32,043 nt of DNA from Bacteroidota bacterium (lineage in GTDB: Bacteria; Bacteroidota; Ignavibacteria; UBA10030; UBA8401), in the NCBI GenBank assembly GCA_020052095.1, contig JAGVPT010000035.1, positions 1-32,043 on the forward strand, in the 5' to 3' direction. A program made the position numbers and the translations under genes. Positions 23,420 through 31,937 of the stretch are shown here, in pieces. Numbering within the stretch: position 1 is the stretch's first letter; every line of letters begins with the position of its first letter. Below the pieces are notes generated by a model. The model searched no databases. It was given only the letters and a program-made list of their open reading frames with translations, and had not been told where the DNA came from.

Positions 23420-23465
23420 CAAATATAACAATGAACGGTAGGCAAAGACTGTCGGCTATCCGACA
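23420..23465 (-). promoter_or_regulatory. Candidate promoter with FNR-geometry dyad
   Basis: Minus-strand TATATTTG (23420-23427) matches the Bacteroidota -7 consensus. About 42 bp upstream of the implied start site lies a perfect dyad, TGTCGG-N4-CCGACA (23450-23465), with the 4-base centre typical of Crp/Fnr sites at class II positions. A looser dyad TTGTC-N8-GACAA follows at 23477-23494. The Crp/Fnr gene ends only 54 bp further upstream, so it is the natural candidate regulator. Confidence 0.5.
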
Positions 23466-23547
23466 AATGAGGGAAATTGTCAGGCAGCAGACAAAAGCAG
23501 GAATAGCGTAAATAATTGGCTAAATGGAAGGAAGAGAAGAGGTGAAG

Positions 23548-24237
23548 CTAACGGGCGAGTGCCTGCAGCTCTTTGAAATTATGGATGGTGAGACTTTTGC
23601 GGGTAAAGTCAATTAATCCTTTACCTTTCAGTTCATTCAGGACGGTCGTGACCGTTTGGCGAGAAGCAGCAGTCAGGTAGGCAATCTCTTGATGGGAGAG
23701 AAATGAAGAAATGTGAACCGTACCGCCCTTCATTTTCCCAAAATCATCAGCGTACCGAACGAGAAAGCTTATGATCCTCTTGGTAACATCCTTGAAAGCG
23801 AGGTCACTCATCTTTTCTTCAAATCGTCGCAGCCGCAAGCCCATCCACTTCGTCAACTGAAGATTAAGGAGAGGGCTATCCATCAGCATATTCTCGAAAT
23901 CCTGCTTGCTCATCGAACACACAAGTGCATCGTCGAGGGTTTCCGCAATCTCTTTTGTCCCGCCCTGTTCGACGATCGAAAGCTCTCCGAAGATTTCTCC
24001 CGGACCTAAAATATCCAAAATAATTTCCCGGCCATCTTCATGAAGACGAGAGAGCTTGACATGGCCTTCCTTGAGGAAGTAGATATTCTTCGATGGTTCC
24101 TCAGGAAGATAAATAGGTCGATGTTTTCCGATCTGGCTCATGGTTGTTATCTTCTCAACCATCTTCATTCGGGAGTCATCCATCCCATCGAAGATATTGA
24201 TATTCTTGAGGTACCAGAATTTAGATTTTTCAGACAT
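23548..24237 (-). CDS. Crp/Fnr family transcription regulator
   Basis: A 229-residue regulator with an N-terminal cyclic-nucleotide-binding-type beta roll (about 15-130: KNIYFLKEGHVKLSR, LGPGEIFGELSIVEQG) and a C-terminal winged helix (HISSFLSHQEIAYLTAASRQTVTTVLNEL). Only one cysteine (about residue 117) is present, so there is no [4Fe-4S] oxygen-sensing cluster as in true FNR. Its ligand could be a cyclic nucleotide, haem or redox signal. The recognition helix SRQTVTTVLNEL is close to the FNR/DNR style. It sits at the head of the redox cluster. Confidence 0.9.
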   Translation of the reverse strand: MSEKSKFWYLKNINIFDGMDDSRMKMVEKITTMSQIGKHRPIYLPEEPSKNIYFLKEGHVKLSRLHEDGREIILDILGPGEIFGELSIVEQGGTKEIAETLDDALVCSMSKQDFENMLMDSPLLNLQLTKWMGLRLRRFEEKMSDLAFKDVTKRIISFLVRYADDFGKMKGGTVHISSFLSHQEIAYLTAASRQTVTTVLNELKGKGLIDFTRKSLTIHNFKELQALAR

Positions 24238-24359
24238 CAGTAGTAGTTAACACAAATAATGAATCTAACGGATATAATTTAAGCAATTAGTCTTTCTTTT
24301 CAAAAGCGCATTTGCACTCGGGGAATCACCAATAGCGGCAACGATTGATTTGCGCCGAA

Positions 24360-24667
24360 TTAAACTGCCGTCCCAATCTCTGCCGGATTATTCAGTGAAT
24401 CCCGAATCTTTCCGGATTGAAGATTCACGAAACGATACGGCATACCTGTCGGAGTATTGAATACCGGAAGTAATCTCTTCCCAAGGTCCCCGGCGAGAGT
24501 ATTGAAGCGTTTATCGCCATCCATTTGGTACGCAGTGAGAAGTCCTCCTAGCAAACGAACAGTGACCTTAAAGCTTTGACCTCGATGTTTTTATTGAAGG
24601 GTAAACTATCAAAGACGAGCTGTTTTGTTCTCGCAAAGTTCGGCGCGACGTGGGGATGTCTAGTCAT
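24360..24667 (-). pseudogene. Remnant of a GH47 alpha-mannosidase gene
   Basis: Two frames together read as an internal piece of a glycoside hydrolase family 47 alpha-1,2-mannosidase. The first (from about 24667) gives LVFDSLPFNKNIEVKA; a missing base near 24570 shifts the frame, and the second continues FKVTVRLLGGLLTAYQMDGD, RLLPVFNTPTGMPYRFVNL and NNPAEIGTAV to a TAA at 24360. The order and spacing match GH47 exactly, but the N-terminal region and all sequence past EIGT are gone. This is a truncated, frameshifted gene, 18 bases after msrA. The stretch 24238-24359 shows nothing else. Confidence 0.75.
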
Positions 24668-24685
24668 GGCCGGCGAAATCCGGAC

Positions 24686-25345
24686 CTACTTTTCTTTCAA
24701 CTTCCCCTTAAACGCTTTCTTAAACTTGTCGACTTTCGGCTGTATGACGAACAGACAATAGGGCTGGGCTCCATGTTCATTGAAGTAGTTCTGGTGATAA
24801 TCTTCCGCTTTATAAAAACTTGTGAGCGGTGCGATCTCCGTAACGATCGGCGCATCGAATGCTTTGGAAGAATCCAATTCTTTCCTATAAAGTTCGGCGA
24901 GCTTCTTCTGTCCTTCGTTGTGATAGAAAATCGCCGAGCGGTATTGAGTGCCTGCATCTTTCCCTTGCCGATTGAGTGTCGTTGGATCGTGTGTCTTCCA
25001 AAAAACCTCAAGCAATCCCGGATATGTTACTTGTTTTGGATCATACGCAATCTGGCACACCTCGGCATGCCCTGTCGCGCCTGAACAAACATCGTCGTAT
25101 GTCGGATTCTTGACAGTACCGCCCGCGTAGCCTGAAACGACAGAGTGGACGCCTTGCAGGTTCTGAAAGACCGCTTCAACACACCAAAAACATCCTGCAC
25201 CAAACGTTGCGGTATCCAAAGCCGTAGTACTCATAGAATTTTTCTCTCCATGTTTATCCATCGCCCGATTAGTGGACGGCCCAGGCAAAAGAGCGTACAC
25301 CCCGAGGGCCGCCAGAAGTGTAATAATAATCAGAATTGTTTTCAT
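24686..25345 (-). CDS. msrA: Exported peptide-methionine (S)-S-oxide reductase MsrA
   Basis: Repairs oxidised methionine (the S-sulfoxide) using thiol electrons. The catalytic motif GCFWCVE (Cys52, Cys55) and the family blocks SGYAGG, GHAEVCQIAYDP, FFW-like VFWKTHDPTTLNRQGKDAGTQYRS and YHQNYF are present. Unlike cytoplasmic MsrA it has an N-terminal membrane segment (about 3-20), so it probably acts in the envelope, where the CcdA-TlpA pathway could reduce it. It lies between the GH76-like gene and the GH47 remnant. Confidence 0.95.
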   Translation of the reverse strand: MKTILIIITLLAALGVYALLPGPSTNRAMDKHGEKNSMSTTALDTATFGAGCFWCVEAVFQNLQGVHSVVSGYAGGTVKNPTYDDVCSGATGHAEVCQIAYDPKQVTYPGLLEVFWKTHDPTTLNRQGKDAGTQYRSAIFYHNEGQKKLAELYRKELDSSKAFDAPIVTEIAPLTSFYKAEDYHQNYFNEHGAQPYCLFVIQPKVDKFKKAFKGKLKEK

Positions 25346-25440
25346 AATACTACGTCAGTATCAAAAATTCCATTCTTCCATGATTCCATTTTTCCAATTT
25401 TTTTCATGGAGACAATACAGGGCGGGAGAATGTCCCGCCT

Positions 25441-26691
25441 CTACTCCTTTTTCAATTTCTCATGAAGCACATACGCGAAAACTCCAAACGCGCGCATCGC
25501 CTGAGATTGTGCATGGACTGTTCCAACCTCATTAACGTTGTATCCTTCTTCACCACCAAAAGGATTCCACCCATTCCGTATCCCGTCATCACTAAAGCGG
25601 TGGAGGGTCACCGATGCTTCGCCGTGATGATTTGTCCAGACATGCTCAAGCATCTTTTCGGTTTTTTCAGGAATTTCGGGGAGCAATTCTGGGGCAATCA
25701 TGTATGCGTCTAAAACGAAATGGACGAACGCTCCGTTCCCGTCCATCCTGAGTTGGTAGTAATCCTGCGAATCTATCCAACCGTTCAAGGGATCCATGAT
25801 CCTATTGGCTGATGCAGCCACGATCTTTTTGAATTTTGCATTCCCAGTCATTCGGTACATTGCTGCGCCGACTGAACAGTACGACGCATCATCCCACGGG
25901 AGCTGCTTGCCAAACGCCGCCCTTCCTTGTTTTCCCATCCACTCGCCTTCACCTCGATAGAATGTCTTTTCAATTCCCGGGTATTTCGAATCACCTTCCC
26001 AAACAAGAATCGCATCCTTGTAGAATCGCTCCTCGCGCGTTGCGTCATACAACATGCACGCAACCGTGACCATCTGATTCATATTGCTGTTGGTGATGAT
26101 TATATCGTCTACCTTTTGCTTGGGCGAGTAGTTATACCAACTCCAAAAACCCTCATGATTGGAGAGTCTCCCTTCCTCCTTTGCTTCATCGTACCGTTTT
26201 TTCGCATCTTCGACCCAAATCCTGTTTTTTCTACCCGAAAATTGCCACCAGTACAATTCTGCGAGACAAATCCATGCACGGTCGTCTACCCACGTTCCGT
26301 TCTCCATATTGGTAAGTGGGCGAAGGTTCATTACCGAGTTCAGAAGATTCGCATTGCCGGTTGCGGCATACAAGTGCGCTTCTCCTATAGCTCCATTTGC
26401 TCCCTCCCATCCAGCCGTATAGACTCGGTGAAACTCCGCGTCGATTGCATAGGCGCGCCGAACAGTCTCATCGAAGATCGCCTTAGGTTTCAATGCGGTC
26501 GGCGTTTCTATTTGGACCGGCCCCATGGACTCACTCTTCGAATCAATTCTCGGGCTTCGGAAAAGAATATAAATGATCGCAACCAGAGCGAGCACGCCAA
26601 TGCTTACGACAATGACTAGCGATGAATGAATCGTCGCTTTCTCGTCGCTCTTGCGAGCGCCGTGTGTTTTCAAACTTTTCTGTTTCATCAT
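25441..26691 (-). CDS. Membrane-anchored GH76-like glycoside hydrolase
   Basis: A 416-residue protein with a short cytoplasmic N-terminus and one membrane segment (about 25-45), leaving an (alpha/alpha)6-barrel domain outside the membrane. Segments such as WVDDRAWICLAELYWWQFSG, FWSWYNYSPKQKVDDIIITN and YCSVGAAMYRMTG resemble family GH76 alpha-1,6-mannanases. GH76 enzymes use a pair of adjacent aspartates; the DD in WVDDRAW or KVDDI could be that pair, but I cannot confirm it. The next gene remnant downstream is a GH47 mannosidase, so a former mannan or N-glycan utilisation locus is likely. Confidence 0.65.
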   Translation of the reverse strand: MMKQKSLKTHGARKSDEKATIHSSLVIVVSIGVLALVAIIYILFRSPRIDSKSESMGPVQIETPTALKPKAIFDETVRRAYAIDAEFHRVYTAGWEGANGAIGEAHLYAATGNANLLNSVMNLRPLTNMENGTWVDDRAWICLAELYWWQFSGRKNRIWVEDAKKRYDEAKEEGRLSNHEGFWSWYNYSPKQKVDDIIITNSNMNQMVTVACMLYDATREERFYKDAILVWEGDSKYPGIEKTFYRGEGEWMGKQGRAAFGKQLPWDDASYCSVGAAMYRMTGNAKFKKIVAASANRIMDPLNGWIDSQDYYQLRMDGNGAFVHFVLDAYMIAPELLPEIPEKTEKMLEHVWTNHHGEASVTLHRFSDDGIRNGWNPFGGEEGYNVNEVGTVHAQSQAMRAFGVFAYVLHEKLKKE

Positions 26692-26747
26692 TTGTCGGTC
26701 GAATCGGGCGCGCCGGAATGTTTGCGCGAGATGAGATTTTACTCGAG

Positions 26748-27737
<990 letters not shown>

Positions 27738-27794
27738 GAGATATTCCTATTAAAGATGCGGGCGACTTCTTTCGCCGTCATATATGATATTTTG

Positions 27795-27808
27795 AAGATA
27801 CATATCTT
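27795..27808. promoter_or_regulatory. Palindrome upstream of the aldo/keto reductase gene
   Basis: AAGATA-CA-TATCTT, an inverted repeat with a 2-base centre, lies 58 bp before the reductase start in the 320-bp divergent gap. It could be an operator for the reductase gene. The remainder of the gap up to the vapB promoter has GGGCG/CGCCC arms around 27890-27912 and no gene. Confidence 0.35.
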
Positions 27809-27998
27809 ATGGTTGATTAGGAAGTAGAAGGTGATGCATATCTGCCCTTGGTGATGCTATTACGAGCAGCATACGCAATAGCGCTAACACGGGCGATTCG
27901 CTTGGGAGCGCCCTTTCGGCAGTAGCGGAGACATTACGATGATACCACTAATTCTTCCAACTTATTATACGTATCGGAATATTTTTTCTATCTTACTC

Positions 27999-28027
27999 TT
28001 GACAAATGTTGGAATTAGTGTTATATT
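27999..28027 (+). promoter_or_regulatory. Promoter of the vapBC-ATPase operon
   Basis: TTGACA (27999-28004), 17 bp, TATATT (28022-28027): a near-consensus promoter 30 bp before vapB. TAGT-N8-ACTA (28016-28031) overlaps the -10, and GTTGGAATTAGTG (28008-28020) is an inverted copy of CACTAATTCTTCCAAC (27946-27961). These dyads fit autoregulation by the VapB-VapC complex. Confidence 0.75.
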
Positions 28028-28057
28028 ACTACCGCCAATGAAGAAAGGAAAATTAAA

Positions 28058-28288
28058 ATGGAAACCATAGCAACCTCGAAAGGACAAGTCGTAATACCCT
28101 CAAAGGTGCGTAAGAAATTTGACATCAAGGAGGGAACGCGATTTCTCATCGAGATAGATGAAAAAGGTGTTCGGATTATTCTGAAACCAATAACACGGGA
28201 ATATGTTCACAGCCTGCGAGGTAAGTTTAAAGGGAAAGGTCTAATGAAAGCATTTATGGAAGAGAAAAAGAGAGAAAGAGAACTCTGA
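28058..28288 (+). CDS. vapB: Antitoxin of the AbrB/MazE swapped-hairpin type (VapB)
   Basis: A 76-residue antitoxin. The N-terminal AbrB-type DNA-binding beta-hairpin is visible as IATSKGQVVIPSKVRKKFDIKEG, and the charged C-terminal tail (KAFMEEKKREREL) is the usual toxin-binding part. It neutralises VapC and represses the operon. AGGAAA precedes the ATG. Its stop TGA shares a base with the vapC ATG, so antitoxin and toxin are translationally coupled. Confidence 0.9.
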   Translation: METIATSKGQVVIPSKVRKKFDIKEGTRFLIEIDEKGVRIILKPITREYVHSLRGKFKGKGLMKAFMEEKKREREL

Positions 28289-28704
28289 TGCCCCAAAAAG
28301 TCAAAGCATATGTCCTCGATTCCTGGGCAATCATTGCCTATTTTGAGGATGAACCTGCCGGAGCCAAAGTCGCAGATCTCATCGCAGACGCTCACGAACA
28401 TAGCACCCCCCTTCTGATGACGGTGGTAAATGTTGGCGAAGTATGGTATATCCTTGCTCGTCAAACCTCAGAGAGTGAAGCCGATCGTAGCGTTGCAGAA
28501 CTCAATGAATTGGGGATCGAAATTCGTGAGGCTGATTGGAAGCTGGCTCGAAATGCCGCACAATTCAAAGCAAAGCACAAAATGTCGTTCGCCGACGGGT
28601 TTGCAGCGGCATTAGCTGTGCAAGAAAAAGGCGCCGTCCTTGTTACGGGAGATAAAGAATTTCAGCAATTGGAGAATGAAATCAGAATCCATTGGTTAGT
28701 ATGA
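28288..28704 (+). CDS. vapC: PIN-domain ribonuclease toxin (VapC)
   Basis: A 138-residue PIN-domain toxin, typically a Mg-dependent ribonuclease that cleaves tRNA or rRNA when freed from VapB. The acidic active-site residues are Asp11 (VLDSWA), Glu51 (NVGEVWY), Asp103 (FADGFAAALA) and Asp122 (VTGDKEF), all present, so the enzyme looks active. Its stop overlaps the next gene's ATG by 4 bp (ATGA), an unusual extension of a TA pair into a longer operon. Confidence 0.9.
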   Translation: MPQKVKAYVLDSWAIIAYFEDEPAGAKVADLIADAHEHSTPLLMTVVNVGEVWYILARQTSESEADRSVAELNELGIEIREADWKLARNAAQFKAKHKMSFADGFAAALAVQEKGAVLVTGDKEFQQLENEIRIHWLV

Positions 28705-29333
28705 AAGCCTCAACAGAGATTCTCGCGATTGAAGAAATTACTGTTTCTCATTATGAGTCTATCGATCTAGATAGGCTTGTTATGTTTGCGGTCGCCAAGC
28801 TGGCTGACATGGATCTGGAACTCTCATTGGAGAACATTATCGTTGCAACATTCAAGCTTTTCCGAAAGAAATTCTCTTTGATTGGCTATCCAGAATTTCC
28901 AGATGCAACAAGAGTAGAAAAATGTCTTTGGAGATGCAAAGGCAAGAAAAGAGGATGGCTGGGGGGAAATACGCCGCACGGCTACCTTTTGACGGATAAG
29001 GGACGATTGGTAGCTGATCACGCTGCGGCTCTGTTGTCTTTTTCATCGGGAACAAAGTATAAAACAATATCCCAGACACGTAGAAAGGAAAGCATCATTG
29101 CCGAAGTCGTTTCCTCGCCTGCTTATAAGAAGTACTTAGAAGGACAAAAGGATAAGATCTCCGAAGCTGAATTATGTTATATGTTACAAGGAACTTTAGA
29201 TTCACTGAAAGATACACTTAGAGAAAATTTGGAATCGCTCAAAATAATCTCTGAAGAACTTCAGCGGAAGGACGTCAGCGAATTTCTTAACCTTTTGGAA
29301 AAAAGATTCTCAAGATTTCTTTACGACAAATAG
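28701..29333 (+). CDS. Unrecognised protein with winged-helix-like N-terminus
   Basis: A 210-residue protein. The first about 100 residues look like a winged helix: MFAVAKLADMDLELSLENIIVATFKLF, then the YPEFPDATRVEKCLW helix and a TPHGYLLTDKGRLVADH wing. After a linker the C-terminus is strongly helical (ISEAELCYMLQGTLDSLKDTL, ENLESLKIISEELQ), probably oligomeric or partner-binding. No family name is recognised. The start at 28701 is set by the 4-bp overlap with vapC. It ends 8 bp before the GHKL ATPase gene, implying a DNA-binding or adaptor role for the ATPase (inference). Confidence 0.7.
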   Translation: MKASTEILAIEEITVSHYESIDLDRLVMFAVAKLADMDLELSLENIIVATFKLFRKKFSLIGYPEFPDATRVEKCLWRCKGKKRGWLGGNTPHGYLLTDKGRLVADHAAALLSFSSGTKYKTISQTRRKESIIAEVVSSPAYKKYLEGQKDKISEAELCYMLQGTLDSLKDTLRENLESLKIISEELQRKDVSEFLNLLEKRFSRFLYDK

Positions 29334-29341
29334 GAGTTGAC

Positions 29342-31564
29342 ATGCAAAAATATGAAATCCAGGCGGACCAGCGCCACATGGTACGCAGCGTCCAGACTGC
29401 AATGCAGGGGAACGCAATTCGTGCATTGGTTGAATTGATCACCAACTCCGATGACAGTTATGGTGACGTCGAAGATCTTGGGAAAAAAGCAAGTGGAGTT
29501 ATTGAAGTCTTGTGCAAAAAAGACGGATACTGTTGCCATTTTGCGGTCCGAGACGAGGCTGAAGGAATGTCCAGAGAAGAAATCAAGAAGTCATTTGGAG
29601 AAAACTCGTACGGCGCTGCTACCAGCGGATTAAAGGAAGGCAGACGGCGTCGCGGGTATTTCGGCCAGGGAGCAAAAGATGCATTGGCTGGTATGAAAGA
29701 TGGGAAAATAGTCACAATCAAAGGCAATCTTCTGTCAGAATGTCGAGTTTACATTGAACGAGGCAAATTATATGGAGAATTAGAAGACACAATAACAGCT
29801 TCAAATGGGCTTAGGAGTGCGCATAAAATCAATGGAGATGGCACAATCGCTTATTTCACGGCTGACCCAGAAAAAACTGGGACAGTTCCAAGATTTGAAA
29901 GAGTTCAAGCTGAGCTCGCAAATAATTACATGCTTCGGAGGATAATGACCAACCCTCAGCGCAAGATTCTATTGATCGATGAAAACAATGATGAACGCCG
30001 AAGACTTAGGTATAAATTACCTGAAGGCAAAGAAATATTGAACGAAGACTTCGCTATTCCGTACAAAGACTATCCCCATTTCAAAATTCACTTATCTCTT
30101 TGGAGATCTGAAAGAGAGCTTTCGCAATCGGGTGATGATCGGGCTGGTGGACTCTTAATCATTGATGATGCCAACGTTGTGCTAGATATCTCTCTATTCA
30201 AGTACGATAACGAGCCGCTTGCGGCGAGGTTCTTTGGAGAAGTGGTCATAAATGATTTCCGAGAATTTCTTAAGAATGAAGAACCTATTCTTACTGAAGA
30301 GCGAAACGGATTAGCAATTCGGCACCCTTTCTGTCAGAACCTTATTCGTGAAATCGAGAAACGACTTGAAGTCAAAATAGATGAAGAGAAAGAAAGAAAA
30401 CAAAGAGAAGCTCAAACAAAATTTGATCTGGAAGAGGCAAATCGTTACAAAAAGGCTTTCCACGTTCTCAACGAAATCGCAAAAGTGGAGGCAGAATCAG
30501 TACTGAATCTAGGCGAGAATCCTGATGAACCCATTGAAAACGTTCCAGATGGTTTGACCCTATATCCATCATCAGCTCAGATTACCGTTGGAAAGCGTTA
30601 TGCTTTTCAACTTAGGTTAGACACGAGGAAGATCCGTCATGGTTCGATCATTAAAATTTCCTGCACGTGTCCGAAAGCAAAATTAGAAACCTCTGAAATT
30701 CGAATTACTCCAGAAGATGGATCAGGAATCATACGAAAATACATAACGATTAAGGCTGCCGAACCAAACGTGCAAGGTTTACTCCGTGCATCTACAGGTT
30801 CCATCTCTAAAGAAGCAAAGATATTTGTTGTCCCCGAGAAGGAGTTGCTGTTTGAAGAAGGAATGGTGTTTCAGCCAGAGATGGTCACCCTCCGTCCCAA
30901 TAAGCCGAGAAAGATTTATCTACTCGTGTACATAAAAATGATCGAAGGTGGAAGCACCGTCAAACTTTCCAGTGATAATGAGGCAATACACTTGTCAAAG
31001 TCGGAGGTCGTTGTTAGCGAGGCAGATGCTGAAAGGCATGTCGCTAAGTATGAACTTGAAATCTGGGGAGAGGGAGAGGGCCAACAGGGTATGATCACTG
31101 CGGAATGCGGGCAATTCATGGCGTTGCTGCAAGCTTTCGTTCACTCAAAAGACGAAGTTCCAAAAGAGCCATCGGGAATGTTCAGCGAACCCAGCTTCGA
31201 CTATGACCCGGACCCTACTCTGAGAACAACTTACAGTTCTGAAACAGGCAAAGTAACGATCTACGTGAACTTTCCATCTGTCTTTCACTATCTAGGAGAA
31301 GAGGCTAAGTATAGAAAGACTCTAGAAGCACAGGTGTTAATAGCTGATCTTGTTGCAGAGCGATGTTTTTTTGAGATCGCCAGAAAGAGAGTCACAAACG
31401 ATCAATTGATAAGACCTGAAGCGAAATCAGATAAAATTCAGCGCCATACATATGAATTCTCGAAAAAATACGGCAGGCGTATTCATGAGGCCTTGGTGGA
31501 CCAGAATCTGTTGTCCAAATCAAAAACCAGTATAGAAGAGAAAGTTAAACTTTCACTCAACTAA
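29342..31564 (+). CDS. GHKL (Hsp90/MORC-like) ATPase of unknown system
   Basis: A 740-residue protein. The N-terminus is a GHKL ATPase fold: N box ELITNSDD (Glu31, Asn35), G1 DEAEGM (71-76) and G2 with lid GYFGQGAKDAL (105-115), all apparently functional. A transducer-like region runs to about 335, followed by a charged helix or coiled coil (335-385). Residues about 400-610 look like tandem beta-sandwich domains (VDLTLYPSS-like GLTLYPSSAQITVGKRYAF; GLLRASTG), and a last helical block (about 640-740) contains VFHYLGEEAKYRKTL and DLVAERCFFEIARKR. It resembles MORC/Hsp90-type ATPases seen in defence contexts, but no named family fits. GGAG precedes the ATG. Confidence 0.8.
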   Translation: MQKYEIQADQRHMVRSVQTAMQGNAIRALVELITNSDDSYGDVEDLGKKASGVIEVLCKKDGYCCHFAVRDEAEGMSREEIKKSFGENSYGAATSGLKEGRRRRGYFGQGAKDALAGMKDGKIVTIKGNLLSECRVYIERGKLYGELEDTITASNGLRSAHKINGDGTIAYFTADPEKTGTVPRFERVQAELANNYMLRRIMTNPQRKILLIDENNDERRRLRYKLPEGKEILNEDFAIPYKDYPHFKIHLSLWRSERELSQSGDDRAGGLLIIDDANVVLDISLFKYDNEPLAARFFGEVVINDFREFLKNEEPILTEERNGLAIRHPFCQNLIREIEKRLEVKIDEEKERKQREAQTKFDLEEANRYKKAFHVLNEIAKVEAESVLNLGENPDEPIENVPDGLTLYPSSAQITVGKRYAFQLRLDTRKIRHGSIIKISCTCPKAKLETSEIRITPEDGSGIIRKYITIKAAEPNVQGLLRASTGSISKEAKIFVVPEKELLFEEGMVFQPEMVTLRPNKPRKIYLLVYIKMIEGGSTVKLSSDNEAIHLSKSEVVVSEADAERHVAKYELEIWGEGEGQQGMITAECGQFMALLQAFVHSKDEVPKEPSGMFSEPSFDYDPDPTLRTTYSSETGKVTIYVNFPSVFHYLGEEAKYRKTLEAQVLIADLVAERCFFEIARKRVTNDQLIRPEAKSDKIQRHTYEFSKKYGRRIHEALVDQNLLSKSKTSIEEKVKLSLN

Positions 31565-31679
31565 ATATCTCTGGCGGAACTATCTCGCTCTACGCGAGGA
31601 ACAACAGAAGGCTATCGACGAAGATGCGTCGACTGATCCTGTCGTTCATCACTGTCATTATGAAGTCTTGAGAGAGTGA
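31563..31679 (+). other. Coding-like tail after the ATPase stop
   Basis: A frame different from the ATPase reads KYLWRNYLALREEQQKAID and continues DEDASTDPVVHHCHYEVLRE to a TGA at 31677-31679. It has no start codon and looks like the last 38 residues of some other protein, such as a lost downstream gene. No family is recognised. Confidence 0.35.
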
Positions 31680-31781
31680 ATTAATTTTTCGATTTCGTTA
31701 AAATTGTCTGCCCAATCATGAAAGCAACATTAGGGAAATCGGATTTGCGGGATTCCCACTCCCTCGTAATTCAACACAGTT

Positions 31782-31937
31782 TCACATGATTTCAGGATTA
31801 TCCCAATCGACTGAATCATTGAATTTTCCTTGACGGACCGCTCTCCGTAACGCGTCTGGTGGAAGATAGAAAAAACGCTCGCCAATTCCAAAGCATCAAC
31901 CTTTGAGTTTCAGCCGAATTGCTTCTCTCCTTGTCAA
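31782..31937 (-). pseudogene. Small gene interrupted by an in-frame TGA
   Basis: From a TTG at 31937 the frame reads TRREAIRLKLKG, meets TGA at 31896-31898, and continues CFGIGERFFYLPPDALRRAV, RQGKFNDSVDWDNPEIM to a TGA at 31782. Both parts look coding and together resemble a 50-residue small protein, so this is either a nonsense-mutated gene or, much less likely, a recoded one. No family name is known. The rest of 31680-32043 has a TTCCGGG/CCCGGAA hairpin (31996-32019) and no other gene. Confidence 0.45.

Noticed and set aside
25927-26619. Plus-strand 230-residue frame opposite the GH76-like gene
   Set aside because: No motifs or ribosome-binding site, and the opposite strand codes for a recognisable glycosidase.
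31896-31898. Selenocysteine recoding at the in-frame TGA
   Set aside because: No SECIS-like hairpin was evident directly after the TGA and no selenocysteine genes are in the window; a nonsense mutation is simpler.
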